A stretch of DNA of 64,000 bases, from NCBI GenBank assembly GCA_016200085.1, contig JACQFL010000028.1, positions 78,038 through 142,037 on the forward strand, read 5' to 3'. Shown here in pieces: positions 8,836 to 16,877 of the stretch. The stretch's first letter is position 1, and the number at the start of each line of letters is the position of its first letter. The notes beneath the pieces were generated by a model. That model made no database searches. It saw only the letters and a list, made by a program, of their open reading frames with translations, and was not told the origin of the DNA. A program made the translations under genes and the position numbers. The DNA is from Candidatus Rokuibacteriota bacterium. GTDB taxonomy: Bacteria; Methylomirabilota; Methylomirabilia; Rokubacteriales; CSP1-6.

Positions 8836-10350
8836 TCACCAGGGATCGATCCCCCGGCGATCCGCCCGCGGCGTCCGCGCCGCCGGTGCGACGGCCAGAG
8901 CGCGCGCGAGGATATCGCGGGTGTCGGCCGGGTCGATGACGTCGTCGAGGCGGAACCGGCCGGCGAGCGCCCGCGCCGTGTGGTCCTGCCGCAAGCGCTC
9001 GGTGTGCGCGCGCCGCACGTCGCGCGGCGCTCCCGTGGCCTCGATCTCGTCGCGGTGCAGGATGTTCACGGCGCCCTCCAGCCCCATGCCGCCGAACTCC
9101 GCGCCGGGCCAGGCCACCGCGAGCACGGGATCGAAGGGCGGGGAGCCCATCGCGTAATAGCCGAGGCCGTAGGCCTTCCGCAGCACGACCGTGAGGATGG
9201 GTGCGCTCGCGCGCGCGAGAGCGTGGATCACGCGGGCGCTGTGACGGACGAGCGCCGTGGTCTCCACCTGCGGCCCCACCATGAATCCCGGCGTGTCCAC
9301 GAGGAAGACCAGGGGCAGGCCGAACGCGTCGCACAGCTGGACGAAGCGCGCGATCTTGTCGGACGCGTTCGCGTCGATGGCGCCCGCCATCACCATCGGC
9401 TGGCTGGCGACGAGCCCGACGGGCCGGCCGTCGATGCGCGCCAGCGCGGTGACGACGTTGCGAGCGAACTCCGCGCGCAGCTCCATGGCGCTGTCGGCGT
9501 CGGCCAGCGCGGTGATGACCTTGCGCACGTCGTACGCCTGGCGCGCCGCCCCGGGCACCAGCGTGCGCAGGGCGTCGCGGGGAACCGGCGGATCGACAGG
9601 GTGGCCGCGCCCCTCGAAGAAGGCGAGGTACGTGCGGAGCGCGTCCACCGCCCGGGCGTCGTCCTCGACGAGCAGGTCGACGGCGCCCGCCCGGGCGTGG
9701 ACCTCGACGGGGCCGATCTGCTCGGGGCTCAGCCGCTCGCCCGTGGCGGACTCCACCAGGGGGGGCCCGGCCATGCCCATGGTGGCGCGGCGGGTCGCCA
9801 CCACGAGATCGCAGAGCCCGGCGAGGTTGGCGTGACCGGCAAACGCGGGCCCCACCACCGCGCAGACGACCGGCACCTGACCGGAGAGGCGGGCGAGCGA
9901 CACGAAGGTCCGCGCGCTGGTCCCGAAGCCGATGCCCAGCTCCTGGGCGCGCGCGCCGCCGCCCTCCGAGAAGATCGCCACCGGCCAGGCGCGGGAGGCG
10001 GCCAGCGCGAGGATCCGATCGATCTTGAGATGACTCACGTGCCCCTGGCTGGCGCCGAGCACGGTGTAGTCGTACGACACCACGGCGAGGGGCCGGCCGC
10101 GCAGGGTGCCGACGCCGGTCACGATGCCGTCCGCCGGTCCGTCGAGGTCGGGGTGGGCCGGGCGCGCCAGCAAGCCATATTCGACGAACGATGTCGCGTC
10201 GAGGAGCCGGGCGATCCGCTCGCGCGCGGTGAGCGCGCCGCGGCGGTGCTGGCGCTCGACCGCGTCGGGCCGGCCGGCGTCGAGGAGGCGGGCGCGCTCG
10301 TCGCCGAAGGCCTGCGGCGACGGCGGAGGCTCGGAGGGGCTCGACGTCAC
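8836..10350 (-). CDS. Acyl-CoA carboxylase carboxyltransferase (beta) subunit
   Basis: 504 residues with the two crotonase-like halves of biotin-dependent carboxyltransferases. The N-terminal half has GVGTLRGRPLAVVSYDYTV and FSEGGGARAQELG (oxyanion glycines). The C-terminal half has LPLVFLVDTPGFMVG and AVAWPGAEFGGMGLEGAVNI. These match the propionyl/methylcrotonyl/geranyl-CoA carboxylase beta family, where CO2 is moved from biotin to an acyl-CoA. No biotin carboxylase alpha subunit is in the window, so the partner is encoded elsewhere. It is the first gene of a four-gene minus-strand run and is divergent from the MBL hydrolase. Confidence 0.87.
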   Translation of the reverse strand: MTSSPSEPPPSPQAFGDERARLLDAGRPDAVERQHRRGALTARERIARLLDATSFVEYGLLARPAHPDLDGPADGIVTGVGTLRGRPLAVVSYDYTVLGASQGHVSHLKIDRILALAASRAWPVAIFSEGGGARAQELGIGFGTSARTFVSLARLSGQVPVVCAVVGPAFAGHANLAGLCDLVVATRRATMGMAGPPLVESATGERLSPEQIGPVEVHARAGAVDLLVEDDARAVDALRTYLAFFEGRGHPVDPPVPRDALRTLVPGAARQAYDVRKVITALADADSAMELRAEFARNVVTALARIDGRPVGLVASQPMVMAGAIDANASDKIARFVQLCDAFGLPLVFLVDTPGFMVGPQVETTALVRHSARVIHALARASAPILTVVLRKAYGLGYYAMGSPPFDPVLAVAWPGAEFGGMGLEGAVNILHRDEIEATGAPRDVRRAHTERLRQDHTARALAGRFRLDDVIDPADTRDILARALAVAPAARTPRADRRGIDPW

Positions 10351-10413
10351 GCCACCTTGTAGCCGTCCGGCGACGGCCCCGTCAAGGGCGCCGGCTCCTC
10401 GCCGGCCCGCGTG

Positions 10414-10442
10414 TTGACCGTCCCCGGAGCACGCCGTAGAGT
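10414..10442 (+). promoter_or_regulatory. Sigma-70-like promoter for the MBL-fold hydrolase
   Basis: TTGACC at 10414-10419 and TAGAGT at 10437-10442 are separated by exactly 17 nt. Transcription would begin near 10449, leaving a leader of about 33 nt that contains the GGAGG before the ATG at 10482. The site is in the only non-coding gap between two divergent genes. No other support is available from sequence alone. Confidence 0.55.
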
Positions 10443-10481
10443 CACGGCGCGGCCGACGATCGGCGGCGTGGGGAGGACGTG

Positions 10482-11486
10482 ATGGGTGGGGACTGCTGCG
10501 CTCAGGAGGGCCACGGGGCCGGGGACGCCCGCTTCGACATCAAGAAGGTCGCCGAGGGCGTGCACCTGGCCTTCGCGGCGCCGGCCTACAAGGTGAACTC
10601 CAACACCGCGATCATCGAGAGCGACGACGGCGTGGTCATCGTGGACACGCACTCCAAGCCCTCGGCCGCGCGCGTCATCGTCGACCGCCTGCGGGAGCTG
10701 ACCCCGAAGCCCGTACGGTATGTCATCAACACGCACTTCCACTGGGACCACTGGCACGGCAACGAGGTCTACCCGGCGGCGTATCCGGGCGCCGAGATCG
10801 TGACCAACCAGATCACGCGCGAGGCCATGCTCCGGAAGGGGCTCAAGCGCATCCAGGATCACGTCCGCCAGGTCCCGGCCGAGATCGCGACGCTCGAGGC
10901 CGACCTCGCGGCGGCCACCGGCGCCGGGCAGCGCGCGAAGCTCGAGCACGATCTGCGCATGGCTCGGTCCTATCTCGCCGAGGTCAAGGGTCTCAAGCCG
11001 GCGCTGCCGACGATCGCCTTCGAGCAGACCATGAAGATCTACCGGCGCGACCGCGAGATCCACCTGCTCCACCTGGGCCGCGCCCACACCGAGGGCGACG
11101 TGTTCGTCCATCTGCCGCGCGAGAAGGTGGTCATCACCGGGGATGCCCTCATCGGCTGGACGCCGTACATGGGCGACGGCTATCCGGAGGAGTGGGTCGG
11201 CACGCTCGATCGCCTGGCGCAGCTCGATTTCACCCACATCATCATGGGGCACGGGGACGTGGTGGGACGGGAATGGCTCGCCACCTTCCGCGGCTACGTC
11301 CACGATCTTGTCGAGGCCGTGCGTCGGGAGGCGGCGACCGGGGCCCCGCTCGACGAGGTCAAGCAGCGCGTGCCGGCCGCCCTGGCGCCCGCCTACGAGA
11401 AACCCTTCTCACGCTACGGGGATTACCGGCCCTGGCGGCAGCAGATCCTCGGCAACATCGAGCGGACGTTCGCGCAGGTCGGCTGA
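10482..11486 (+). CDS. MBL-fold metallo-hydrolase
   Basis: 334 residues. The metallo-beta-lactamase motif INTHFHWDHWHG gives His85, His87, Asp89 and His90. Later metal ligands are in LGRAHTEGDVFVHLP and IIMGHGDVVG, and GDALIGW supplies the bridging Asp. An insert of about 60 residues after the first motif (IQDHVRQVPAEIATLEADL...) is helical, as in cyclase-type or SoxH-like MBL proteins. The ATG at 10482 is preferred over the GTG at 10479 because GGAGG is then 5 nt upstream. There is no signal peptide, so it is probably cytoplasmic. The substrate is unknown. Confidence 0.85.
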   Translation: MGGDCCAQEGHGAGDARFDIKKVAEGVHLAFAAPAYKVNSNTAIIESDDGVVIVDTHSKPSAARVIVDRLRELTPKPVRYVINTHFHWDHWHGNEVYPAAYPGAEIVTNQITREAMLRKGLKRIQDHVRQVPAEIATLEADLAAATGAGQRAKLEHDLRMARSYLAEVKGLKPALPTIAFEQTMKIYRRDREIHLLHLGRAHTEGDVFVHLPREKVVITGDALIGWTPYMGDGYPEEWVGTLDRLAQLDFTHIIMGHGDVVGREWLATFRGYVHDLVEAVRREAATGAPLDEVKQRVPAALAPAYEKPFSRYGDYRPWRQQILGNIERTFAQVG

Positions 11487-11545
11487 GGCGGTGAGCAGCG
11501 CGCCGCCCGGGGGTGCGGTGTCTCCCCGGGCGGCGGGATCGGGCG

Positions 11546-12133
11546 CTACTTGTAGGGGCCCGGGGGCGGCGGAGGCGGCAGCCCTGGCGGCGGCAGCGGC
11601 ATGTCCGGCGGAGGCGGCGGCGCGTTGCCGGGCGGCGGCGGGGGTGGTGGCGGCGGCGGCGCGCTGGACGAATACGCCGCGGGACGCGAGCCCCGCGCCA
11701 CGGGGATCTGGTTGCCCTTGGCGTACATGCACTGCATGTAGGCGCTGTCGTAGCGCCGCTGGACCGCGACGTACGACGTCTGGGCGTTGCTCGCGCCCAC
11801 GGCGGTTCCGAACACCAGGCCGGTACCTCCGCCGATGGCCGCGCCAAGCCCCGGGTTGTGGGCGATGGCGCCCAGCGCCGCACCCGCGGCGGCTCCCAGG
11901 AGCGTGCCGATCGCTGCCCCTCCCACCGCGCTGTCGGTAGCGGCCTTGCCAGGGGTCGTGCCGGTCTGCTGTGCGGCGAACTGACGACACGCCGCGTCGT
12001 CGAACTGGAACTGCTCGAACGCCTTGCCGTTGCCGGGCAGCACCATCACGCTCGGGCCCTTCGGCACGGTCGCGCACGCCGTCACCGCAAGGCCGATCAC
12101 CAGCGGGATGACCACCGACTTGAGGCGCATCAC
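11546..12133 (-). CDS. Glycine-zipper lipoprotein with polyproline tail
   Basis: 195 residues. A lipoprotein signal peptide ends at VTAC (Cys about 20). A folded part has paired Cys/Gln-rich segments (DDAACRQFAAQQT). A glycine zipper follows at about 68-115, with AAIGTLLGAAAGAALGAIA and AAIGGGTGLVFGTAVG. After YDSAYMQCMYAKGN comes a proline-rich tail that makes up roughly the last 45 residues. Glycine-zipper lipoproteins insert in or stabilise the outer membrane. The specific role is unknown. Two adjacent ATGs (12133, 12130) are possible starts. It is followed by another secreted low-complexity protein gene upstream on the same strand. Confidence 0.78.
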   Translation of the reverse strand: MMRLKSVVIPLVIGLAVTACATVPKGPSVMVLPGNGKAFEQFQFDDAACRQFAAQQTGTTPGKAATDSAVGGAAIGTLLGAAAGAALGAIAHNPGLGAAIGGGTGLVFGTAVGASNAQTSYVAVQRRYDSAYMQCMYAKGNQIPVARGSRPAAYSSSAPPPPPPPPPPGNAPPPPPDMPLPPPGLPPPPPPGPYK

Positions 12134-12161
12134 GCGATCCCCTTCCCTGGCTTCCCGATGG

Positions 12162-12566
12162 CTATGGCCGCGGGGGAACCTTGATCCACGGCTCGGGGCA
12201 GCTCGGGACCGACGGGTAGTAGCCGCTGGCGCTCTGACAGAAGTACCAGAACATCTGCGCGGCCGCCGGCGGTGCGGGCAGCGGGGGCGCAGGGGCCGGC
12301 TGCTGCACGTACACCGGAGGCTCCTGGATGACCACGGGCGGCGGCGTATAGACGGGGGCGTAGACGTACGGCGGCGGGTAGTACCAGTAGGGGTACGCGT
12401 AAGGGTACGGGTAGGGGTACGGATACGGCCCCCACCAACCCGGCCCGACCCCGATGAAGACGCGCGCCGCGGGCCGTCCGTGCCAGCGCGATGAGGCCTC
12501 GCCGTGCGGCGCCAGGGTGAGAAGCAGTGCGAGCGCGACGACGACGACCGCCACTGTTTTTCTCAT
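12162..12566 (-). CDS. Secreted Tyr/Pro-rich protein with a C-terminal CxxxxGYYPxxxxC motif
   Basis: 134 residues from the ATG at 12566, which starts a clear signal peptide (MRKTVAVVVVALALLLTLAP, cleaved after GEASS). The mature protein begins with a Gly/Trp segment, then repeated PY dipeptides and PPPYVYAP stretches. It ends with FWYFCQSASGYYPSVPSCPE and PWIKVPP. Short proteins with a CxSxxGYYPxVxxCPxxW end are seen in many proteobacterial genomes, without known function. A sigma-70-like promoter lies upstream at 12613-12641, about 45 nt from the start. The gene ends 28 bp before the glycine-zipper lipoprotein gene, so the two are probably cotranscribed. Confidence 0.75.
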   Translation of the reverse strand: MRKTVAVVVVALALLLTLAPHGEASSRWHGRPAARVFIGVGPGWWGPYPYPYPYPYAYPYWYYPPPYVYAPVYTPPPVVIQEPPVYVQQPAPAPPLPAPPAAAQMFWYFCQSASGYYPSVPSCPEPWIKVPPRP

Positions 12567-12612
12567 GCGCCACCTCACGTTCCCTACGACGGGCTTCTCC
12601 GCGAGTGTATTC

Positions 12613-12641
12613 ATTATAACGCTGGCGCCTGTCAGGGCCAA
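12613..12641 (-). promoter_or_regulatory. Sigma-70-like promoter for the secreted protein pair
   Basis: On the minus strand TTGGCC (12641-12636) and a perfect TATAAT (12618-12613) are separated by exactly 17 nt. The predicted start is about 40 nt before the ATG at 12566. This is one of the best promoter matches in this GC-rich window. Confidence 0.6.
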
Positions 12642-12676
12642 CTGGCCCGTGACCCGGACGGTTCCGGGCGTTGGCA

Positions 12677-12682
12677 TATAAT
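12677..12682 (+). promoter_or_regulatory. Possible -10 element for the PanE-like gene
   Basis: A perfect TATAAT lies 21 nt before the ATG at 12704, with AGGAGG between. No convincing -35 hexamer is found at 16-18 nt spacing, so this is only a candidate. Confidence 0.35.
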
Positions 12683-12703
12683 GGCGGCCGACAGGAGGCA
12701 GGC

Positions 12704-13759
12704 ATGACAGCGAAGAAAGTCCTGTTCGTCGGCGCCGGGGCCATCGGCAGCTACCTGGGCTCGTTCCTGTGCCGGGCCGGCCACGACGTGACGCTCGTCG
12801 ACCCGTGGGCCGAGCAGGTCGAGGCGATCCGGCAGCGCGGCATCTCCGTGACCGGGCCGCACGATCCCTTCGAGGCGCGTCCCGCCGCGGTGCACCTGCA
12901 CGAGGCCGCGCGCCTGCCGCGCGATTTCGAGATCGCCTTCGTCGCGATGAAGGTCTACGACACCGCGTGGGCCACGCAGCTCGCGCTGCGGCACCTCCGC
13001 CCCGACGGCTACGTGGTGGCGTCCGAGAACTGCTGGCCCGATCCCATCGTCGCCGCGATCGCGGGGCCCGCGCGCTCCGTCGGCCTCGTGATGTCGAAGA
13101 TCGGGGTCGCGCTCTGGAAGTCCGGCCAGGTCGAGCGCGGCATGGAGAAGGGGGGCAACCGGGGCCACGACGTGTTCCGCGCCGGCGAGCACGACGGGCG
13201 GATCACGCCCCGCACCGAGGCGCTCGCCGCGATGCTCTCGGTGATCGACGGCGCGCTGGCCACCGACAACCTGTGGGGCGAGCGATGGTGCAAGCTCTGC
13301 GCGAACGCCATGGGCAACCCGGTCCAGGCGATGTCGGGTCTCGGCTCGCTCGAGATCGCCTCCAGCGAGGCCGGGCGCGCGATCACCATCCATCTCGCGG
13401 CGGAGGCCGCGCGCGTGGGGCTCGCGCAGGGCTACAAGATTCCCAAGTTCAACGGCGCGCCCGCCGAGCAGTGGGCCGACGCCGGCCGTCGGGAGACGCG
13501 GGAGGCGCTCGATCGCATGCTCACGCCGACGTCCAGCGACCGGCGTAACTGGCGCGCGTCGATGGCCCAGGACGTCACCAAGGGGCGCCCGACGGAGATC
13601 GATCACATGAACGGGTACGTCGTGGCCAAGGGACGGGAGCACGGCGTGCCGACGCCGGTGTCCAGCGTCGTGGTCGACGTCATCCACGAGGTGGAGCAGG
13701 GCACTCGTAAGCCCGCGCCGCAGAACATCGAGCACGTCCTGCGACAGGCGGGAGTCTAG
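12704..13759 (+). CDS. Ketopantoate reductase-family (ApbA/PanE) oxidoreductase
   Basis: 351 residues. The Rossmann motif VLFVGAGAIGSYLGSFL is at the N-terminus. The C-terminal helical domain has the family block WCKLCANAMGNPVQAMSG near residue 200 and RRNWRASMAQDVTKGRPTEI near 285, where PanE has its S-M-x-x-D and R-x-x-E-x-D-x-x-N-G signature (here TEIDHMNGYV). 2-Dehydropantoate reductases make pantoate for CoA synthesis with NADPH. Longer relatives like this one often act on other 2-keto acids, so the pantothenate role is not certain. AGGAGG precedes the ATG. The amidohydrolase gene follows 11 bp later. Confidence 0.82.
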   Translation: MTAKKVLFVGAGAIGSYLGSFLCRAGHDVTLVDPWAEQVEAIRQRGISVTGPHDPFEARPAAVHLHEAARLPRDFEIAFVAMKVYDTAWATQLALRHLRPDGYVVASENCWPDPIVAAIAGPARSVGLVMSKIGVALWKSGQVERGMEKGGNRGHDVFRAGEHDGRITPRTEALAAMLSVIDGALATDNLWGERWCKLCANAMGNPVQAMSGLGSLEIASSEAGRAITIHLAAEAARVGLAQGYKIPKFNGAPAEQWADAGRRETREALDRMLTPTSSDRRNWRASMAQDVTKGRPTEIDHMNGYVVAKGREHGVPTPVSSVVVDVIHEVEQGTRKPAPQNIEHVLRQAGV

Positions 13760-13770
13760 GAGGCGCGCGC

Positions 13771-14910
13771 ATGAAGTACACGAGGATCTCGGCCGACTGC
13801 CACATCGACATGCCCTGGATGCCGCCGGACCTGTTCACGTCCAACGCCACGCCGGCGATGAAGGATCGGATGCCCTTCGTCACCGACGGTCTCGACGGGC
13901 CGTACTGGACGTCCAGGAAGGGGGGCTCCTTCGGGCTGCTCAACGGCGTGGGGCCGGCCGGCCAGAAGTACATCCCCGGCCAGCACCATCGCGTGGACGT
14001 GATGGCGGCGACCGGGCTCTACGAGGACGGCAAGAAGGGGATCCAGCGCGTCTCGAACCCGCACCTGCGCATCAAGGACATGGACCGTGACGGCGTCCAG
14101 GCCGAGGTCCTCTTCGGCATCCTCGGCGCGGCCACGCGCCTCGACGACCACGAGGCCGCCAACGAGATGTTCCGGATCTACAACGACTGGCTCGTGGACT
14201 TCTGCAAGCCCTACCCCGGGCGGTACATCGGCCTGGCCTGCCTGCCCTATGGCGACATCGAGGCGGCCGTGAAAGAGGTCTACCGCGTGGCCGCCCTCGG
14301 ACTTCGCGGGCTCGAGCTGTCGTGCTCGTGGGACATGGAGCCGATGTGGCATCCCGTCTGGGAGCCGCTGTGGAAGGCCGTCCACGACGTGAGCCTCCCG
14401 CTGCACTTCCACACGTTTCCGACCCTGCCCCCGGGCGTGTTCGAGAAGCAGCAGGGCCTCACCCGCCGCGCGGCGTTCTTCACCGTCGTCTCGCACTTCC
14501 AGCTCAACCTCGCCGCCATCCTGGCCGGCATCATCGGCGCCGCGGTCCTCGAGCGCTACCCGAACGTGCGCATCTCCTTCGGCGAGAGCGGCATCGGCTG
14601 GATCCCGTACGTCCTCGACCGGATGGACTACGAGTGGGAGGACCGCTTCCGCGACCTCGGTCTCTCGATGCGGCCCAGTGATTACTGGAAGCGCCAGTGC
14701 AAGGGAACGTTCCAGTTCGACCGCATCGGCGCCAAGCTCCTCGACGACATGGGCGTCGAGACGGCGATGTGGGGCTCGGACTACCCGCACGGCGACGGCG
14801 TGTGGCCGGAGTCGGAGAAGTGGATCGCCGACCAGTTCGGCCACCTGCCCGCCGGCGTGGTCCACAAGATCACGTGCGAGAACGCCGGCAAGTTCTACGG
14901 ATTGATGTAA
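13771..14910 (+). CDS. Amidohydrolase family protein (ACMSD-like, amidohydrolase-2 type)
   Basis: 379 residues. The first metal block is ISADCHIDMPWMPPDL; the usual H-x-H is H-x-D here, as in many members of this subgroup. Conserved parts follow: FRIYNDWLVDFCKPYPGRYIG near 135, LPLHFHTFPTLP near 210, SFGESGIGWIPYVLDRMD near 270 and the metal Asp in WGSDYPHGDGVWPES near 335. The family contains ACMS decarboxylase, resorcylate decarboxylase and related hydrolases, using Zn or Mn. It is linked by 11 bp to the PanE-like gene. The real substrate is unknown. Confidence 0.85.
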   Translation: MKYTRISADCHIDMPWMPPDLFTSNATPAMKDRMPFVTDGLDGPYWTSRKGGSFGLLNGVGPAGQKYIPGQHHRVDVMAATGLYEDGKKGIQRVSNPHLRIKDMDRDGVQAEVLFGILGAATRLDDHEAANEMFRIYNDWLVDFCKPYPGRYIGLACLPYGDIEAAVKEVYRVAALGLRGLELSCSWDMEPMWHPVWEPLWKAVHDVSLPLHFHTFPTLPPGVFEKQQGLTRRAAFFTVVSHFQLNLAAILAGIIGAAVLERYPNVRISFGESGIGWIPYVLDRMDYEWEDRFRDLGLSMRPSDYWKRQCKGTFQFDRIGAKLLDDMGVETAMWGSDYPHGDGVWPESEKWIADQFGHLPAGVVHKITCENAGKFYGLM

Positions 14911-14986
14911 TCGGGGGGAGCGAGCGCCGCTGATTCATCGCGATCCGGGGGGAGCGATGACGCCGCTGATTCACTGAACATCGAGA

Positions 14987-15006
14987 GGGGAGCGACGCCG
15001 CTCCCC
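14987..15006. terminator. GC hairpin between convergent genes
   Basis: GGGGAGCG and CGCTCCCC form a perfect 8-bp stem with a 4-nt loop. The hairpin lies between the 3' ends of the amidohydrolase (plus) and purN (minus) genes. There is no T-tract on either side, so a bidirectional structural stop is plausible but not proven. The same gap holds an 11-nt word (CCGCTGATTCA) twice, about 40 nt apart. Confidence 0.45.
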
Positions 15007-15120
15007 CCGATGGCCTCCACCGGGTCCGCGGTGGCTTTCACGCGTGAGAAACGGGTTGCGCTGGCAAAGCCGGCGCGCGAACCTCGGCCGGCTTCGCGCG
15101 GCGGCTCTTGACGATTCTCC

Positions 15121-15714
15121 TTACGGGAGCCGCAGATCTCCGGACACGACGCGCGCGAGGGTCTCGACGAGGAAGGTGTGCTCGCGGGCGAGGACGCGGG
15201 TGGCGAGTGACGCCGCGGTGTCCCCGCCGAGCACGGGCACGCGGCACTGGGCGAGGATGGGGCCGTGGTCGTATTCCTCGTCGACGACGTGGATGCTCAC
15301 GCCGGTCTCGCGCTCGCCCGCCGCCAGCACTGCCTCGTGGACCCGGGCGCCGTACATCCCCTGCCCGCCGAACCGTGGCAGCAGAGCGGGATGGATGTTG
15401 AGGACCCGCCCGCGGTAGCGAGCGAGCGTCCGGGGCCCGAGCTTCTTCATGTAGCCCGCGAGGATCACCATCTCGGCGCCGGCCGCGACGAGCGCGTCGC
15501 GGATGGCCTTGTCGAGGCGGTCGGCGTCCGGATGGGTCGCGGCGCTGAGGTGATGGACCGCGAGGCCCGCGCGCCGCGCCCGCTCGAGGGCCTCGGCCTC
15601 GCGGTTGTTGCTGATCATCACGCACGCCGTCGCGCGCAGGCGGCCCTCACGGCAGGCGTCGAGCACCGCCTGCATGTTGGTGCCGGTGTGGGAGGCGAGG
15701 AAGCCGAGCCTCAC
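15121..15714 (-). CDS. purN: Phosphoribosylglycinamide formyltransferase
   Basis: 197 residues. Catalytic residues align by position with the classical enzyme: Asn106 and His108 in LNIHPALLPRFGG, and Asp145 in VVDEEYDHGPILAQ. The N-terminal phosphate loop reads LASHTGTNMQAVLDAC rather than the usual SGxGSNLQ, a variant worth noting. The enzyme transfers a formyl group from 10-formyl-THF to GAR in purine synthesis. The start is a GTG at 15714. It lies 9 bp after the 2-hydroxyacid dehydrogenase stop and is probably cotranscribed with it. No other pur gene is in the window. Confidence 0.88.
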   Translation of the reverse strand: MRLGFLASHTGTNMQAVLDACREGRLRATACVMISNNREAEALERARRAGLAVHHLSAATHPDADRLDKAIRDALVAAGAEMVILAGYMKKLGPRTLARYRGRVLNIHPALLPRFGGQGMYGARVHEAVLAAGERETGVSIHVVDEEYDHGPILAQCRVPVLGGDTAASLATRVLAREHTFLVETLARVVSGDLRLP

Positions 15715-15723
15715 GCGTCCGCG

Positions 15724-16797
15724 CTATCGGTTCGGCCCCCGCCCCATCGGGTACGGCTGCCAGCGGATGAGGCTGGTCTTCGGGAGCACGCCGGGGTTCA
15801 CGGCAGAGCGCGGCCACTTGCCCTGCAGCACGGTGGCGATCTCCCGTCCGAGGCGGCGCCGGGTTTCCGGCGCCATGCGCGCGGTCGCGGACGCGATGTG
15901 AGGCGTGACGATGACGTTGGGCATCTGCAGTAGCGGGTTCTTGGTGTCCACCGGCTCCTGCTCGAAGACGTCCAGCGCCGCGCCGGCGATCCAGCCCTCG
16001 TCGAGGGCCTTGATGAGCGCCGCCTCATCGACCGCCGGGCCCCGGCCGTTGTTGACGAAGATGGCGGTCCGCTTCATGGCCTCGAACTCGCGCAGCCCCA
16101 TCAGGTGGTGGGTCTCCGCGTTGAGCGGGGCGTGCATCGAGAGGAAGTCGGCCCGCCGGCAGAGATCGAGCAGGCTCGTCACCGGCTCGACGCCCACCGC
16201 CGTCATCTCGAGCTCCCCCAGGTCGGGGTCGTAGGCGATCACCCGGAGGCCGAAGGCGTGGCAGCGGCGCGCCACGGCCTTGGCGACGTTGCCGAACGAG
16301 ATCAGGCCGATGGTCTGGCCGAAGAGCCGGGGGATGTCCTTGAAGTACGCCCGGCCCTCCGTCCACCGCCCTTCGACCGTCAGCTGGTGCATCAGGCGCA
16401 GGCGTCGATGGGCGGCGAGGAACATCGCCATCGTGTGGTCGGCCACCTCGTCGATGAACACGTCGGGCACGTTCGTCACCACGATGCCGGCCTCGGTGGC
16501 GGCGTCGACGTCCACGGTGTCGGCGCCCACGCTGCCGAGACCGATAACCCGGCACCGCGTGAGGCCCTTGATGATCGTCGCGGTGATCCGGCGGTTGCGC
16601 GCGATCACGGCGTCCGCATCCTTCGCGGCCGCGATGAACTCCTCCTCGCTCTTCGCCGGGACCTCGACGACCTCGGCACCGATGGGATCGAGCGCCTCGC
16701 GCTCGATCGCGTAGGCGGAGTCCGCGAGATCGTAGGTGATCCCGCCGGCGGGCTTCTGCACGACGACCTTGAACCGCGGAGGCTTGCTCTCGGCCAT
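15724..16797 (-). CDS. D-isomer-specific 2-hydroxyacid dehydrogenase family (CtBP/phosphoglycerate dehydrogenase-like)
   Basis: 357 residues. The catalytic triad blocks are present: Arg in VNNGRGPAVDEAALIKAL, Glu in GAALDVFEQEPVD and His in VIVTPHIASATARM. The coenzyme loop is degenerate: where relatives have G-x-G-x-x-G, this has SFGNVAKAVA, so the first and last Gly are Ser and Ala. The Asp after beta-2 (VIAYDPDLGE) favours NADH. The family reduces 2-keto acids or oxidises 3-phosphoglycerate. The substrate is not clear. A GAGAGGAGAGGG run precedes the ATG. Confidence 0.83.
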   Translation of the reverse strand: MAESKPPRFKVVVQKPAGGITYDLADSAYAIEREALDPIGAEVVEVPAKSEEEFIAAAKDADAVIARNRRITATIIKGLTRCRVIGLGSVGADTVDVDAATEAGIVVTNVPDVFIDEVADHTMAMFLAAHRRLRLMHQLTVEGRWTEGRAYFKDIPRLFGQTIGLISFGNVAKAVARRCHAFGLRVIAYDPDLGELEMTAVGVEPVTSLLDLCRRADFLSMHAPLNAETHHLMGLREFEAMKRTAIFVNNGRGPAVDEAALIKALDEGWIAGAALDVFEQEPVDTKNPLLQMPNVIVTPHIASATARMAPETRRRLGREIATVLQGKWPRSAVNPGVLPKTSLIRWQPYPMGRGPNR

Positions 16798-16877
16798 CCC
16801 TCTCTCCTCTCGACGTCCGACGTCGGCGTCCTTTTGTACACGAACCGCCGGCCGCCGTCGAGGAGGGGGAAGGCGGG

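Noticed and set aside
12361..12430. Tandem short repeats that could be read as a CRISPR or minisatellite
   Set aside because: They are codons for repeated PY dipeptides inside a secreted protein; there are no spacers.
14911..15060. Possible tRNA or small RNA in the gap after the amidohydrolase gene
   Set aside because: No cloverleaf can be drawn. Only a short GC hairpin and two copies of an 11-nt word are present.
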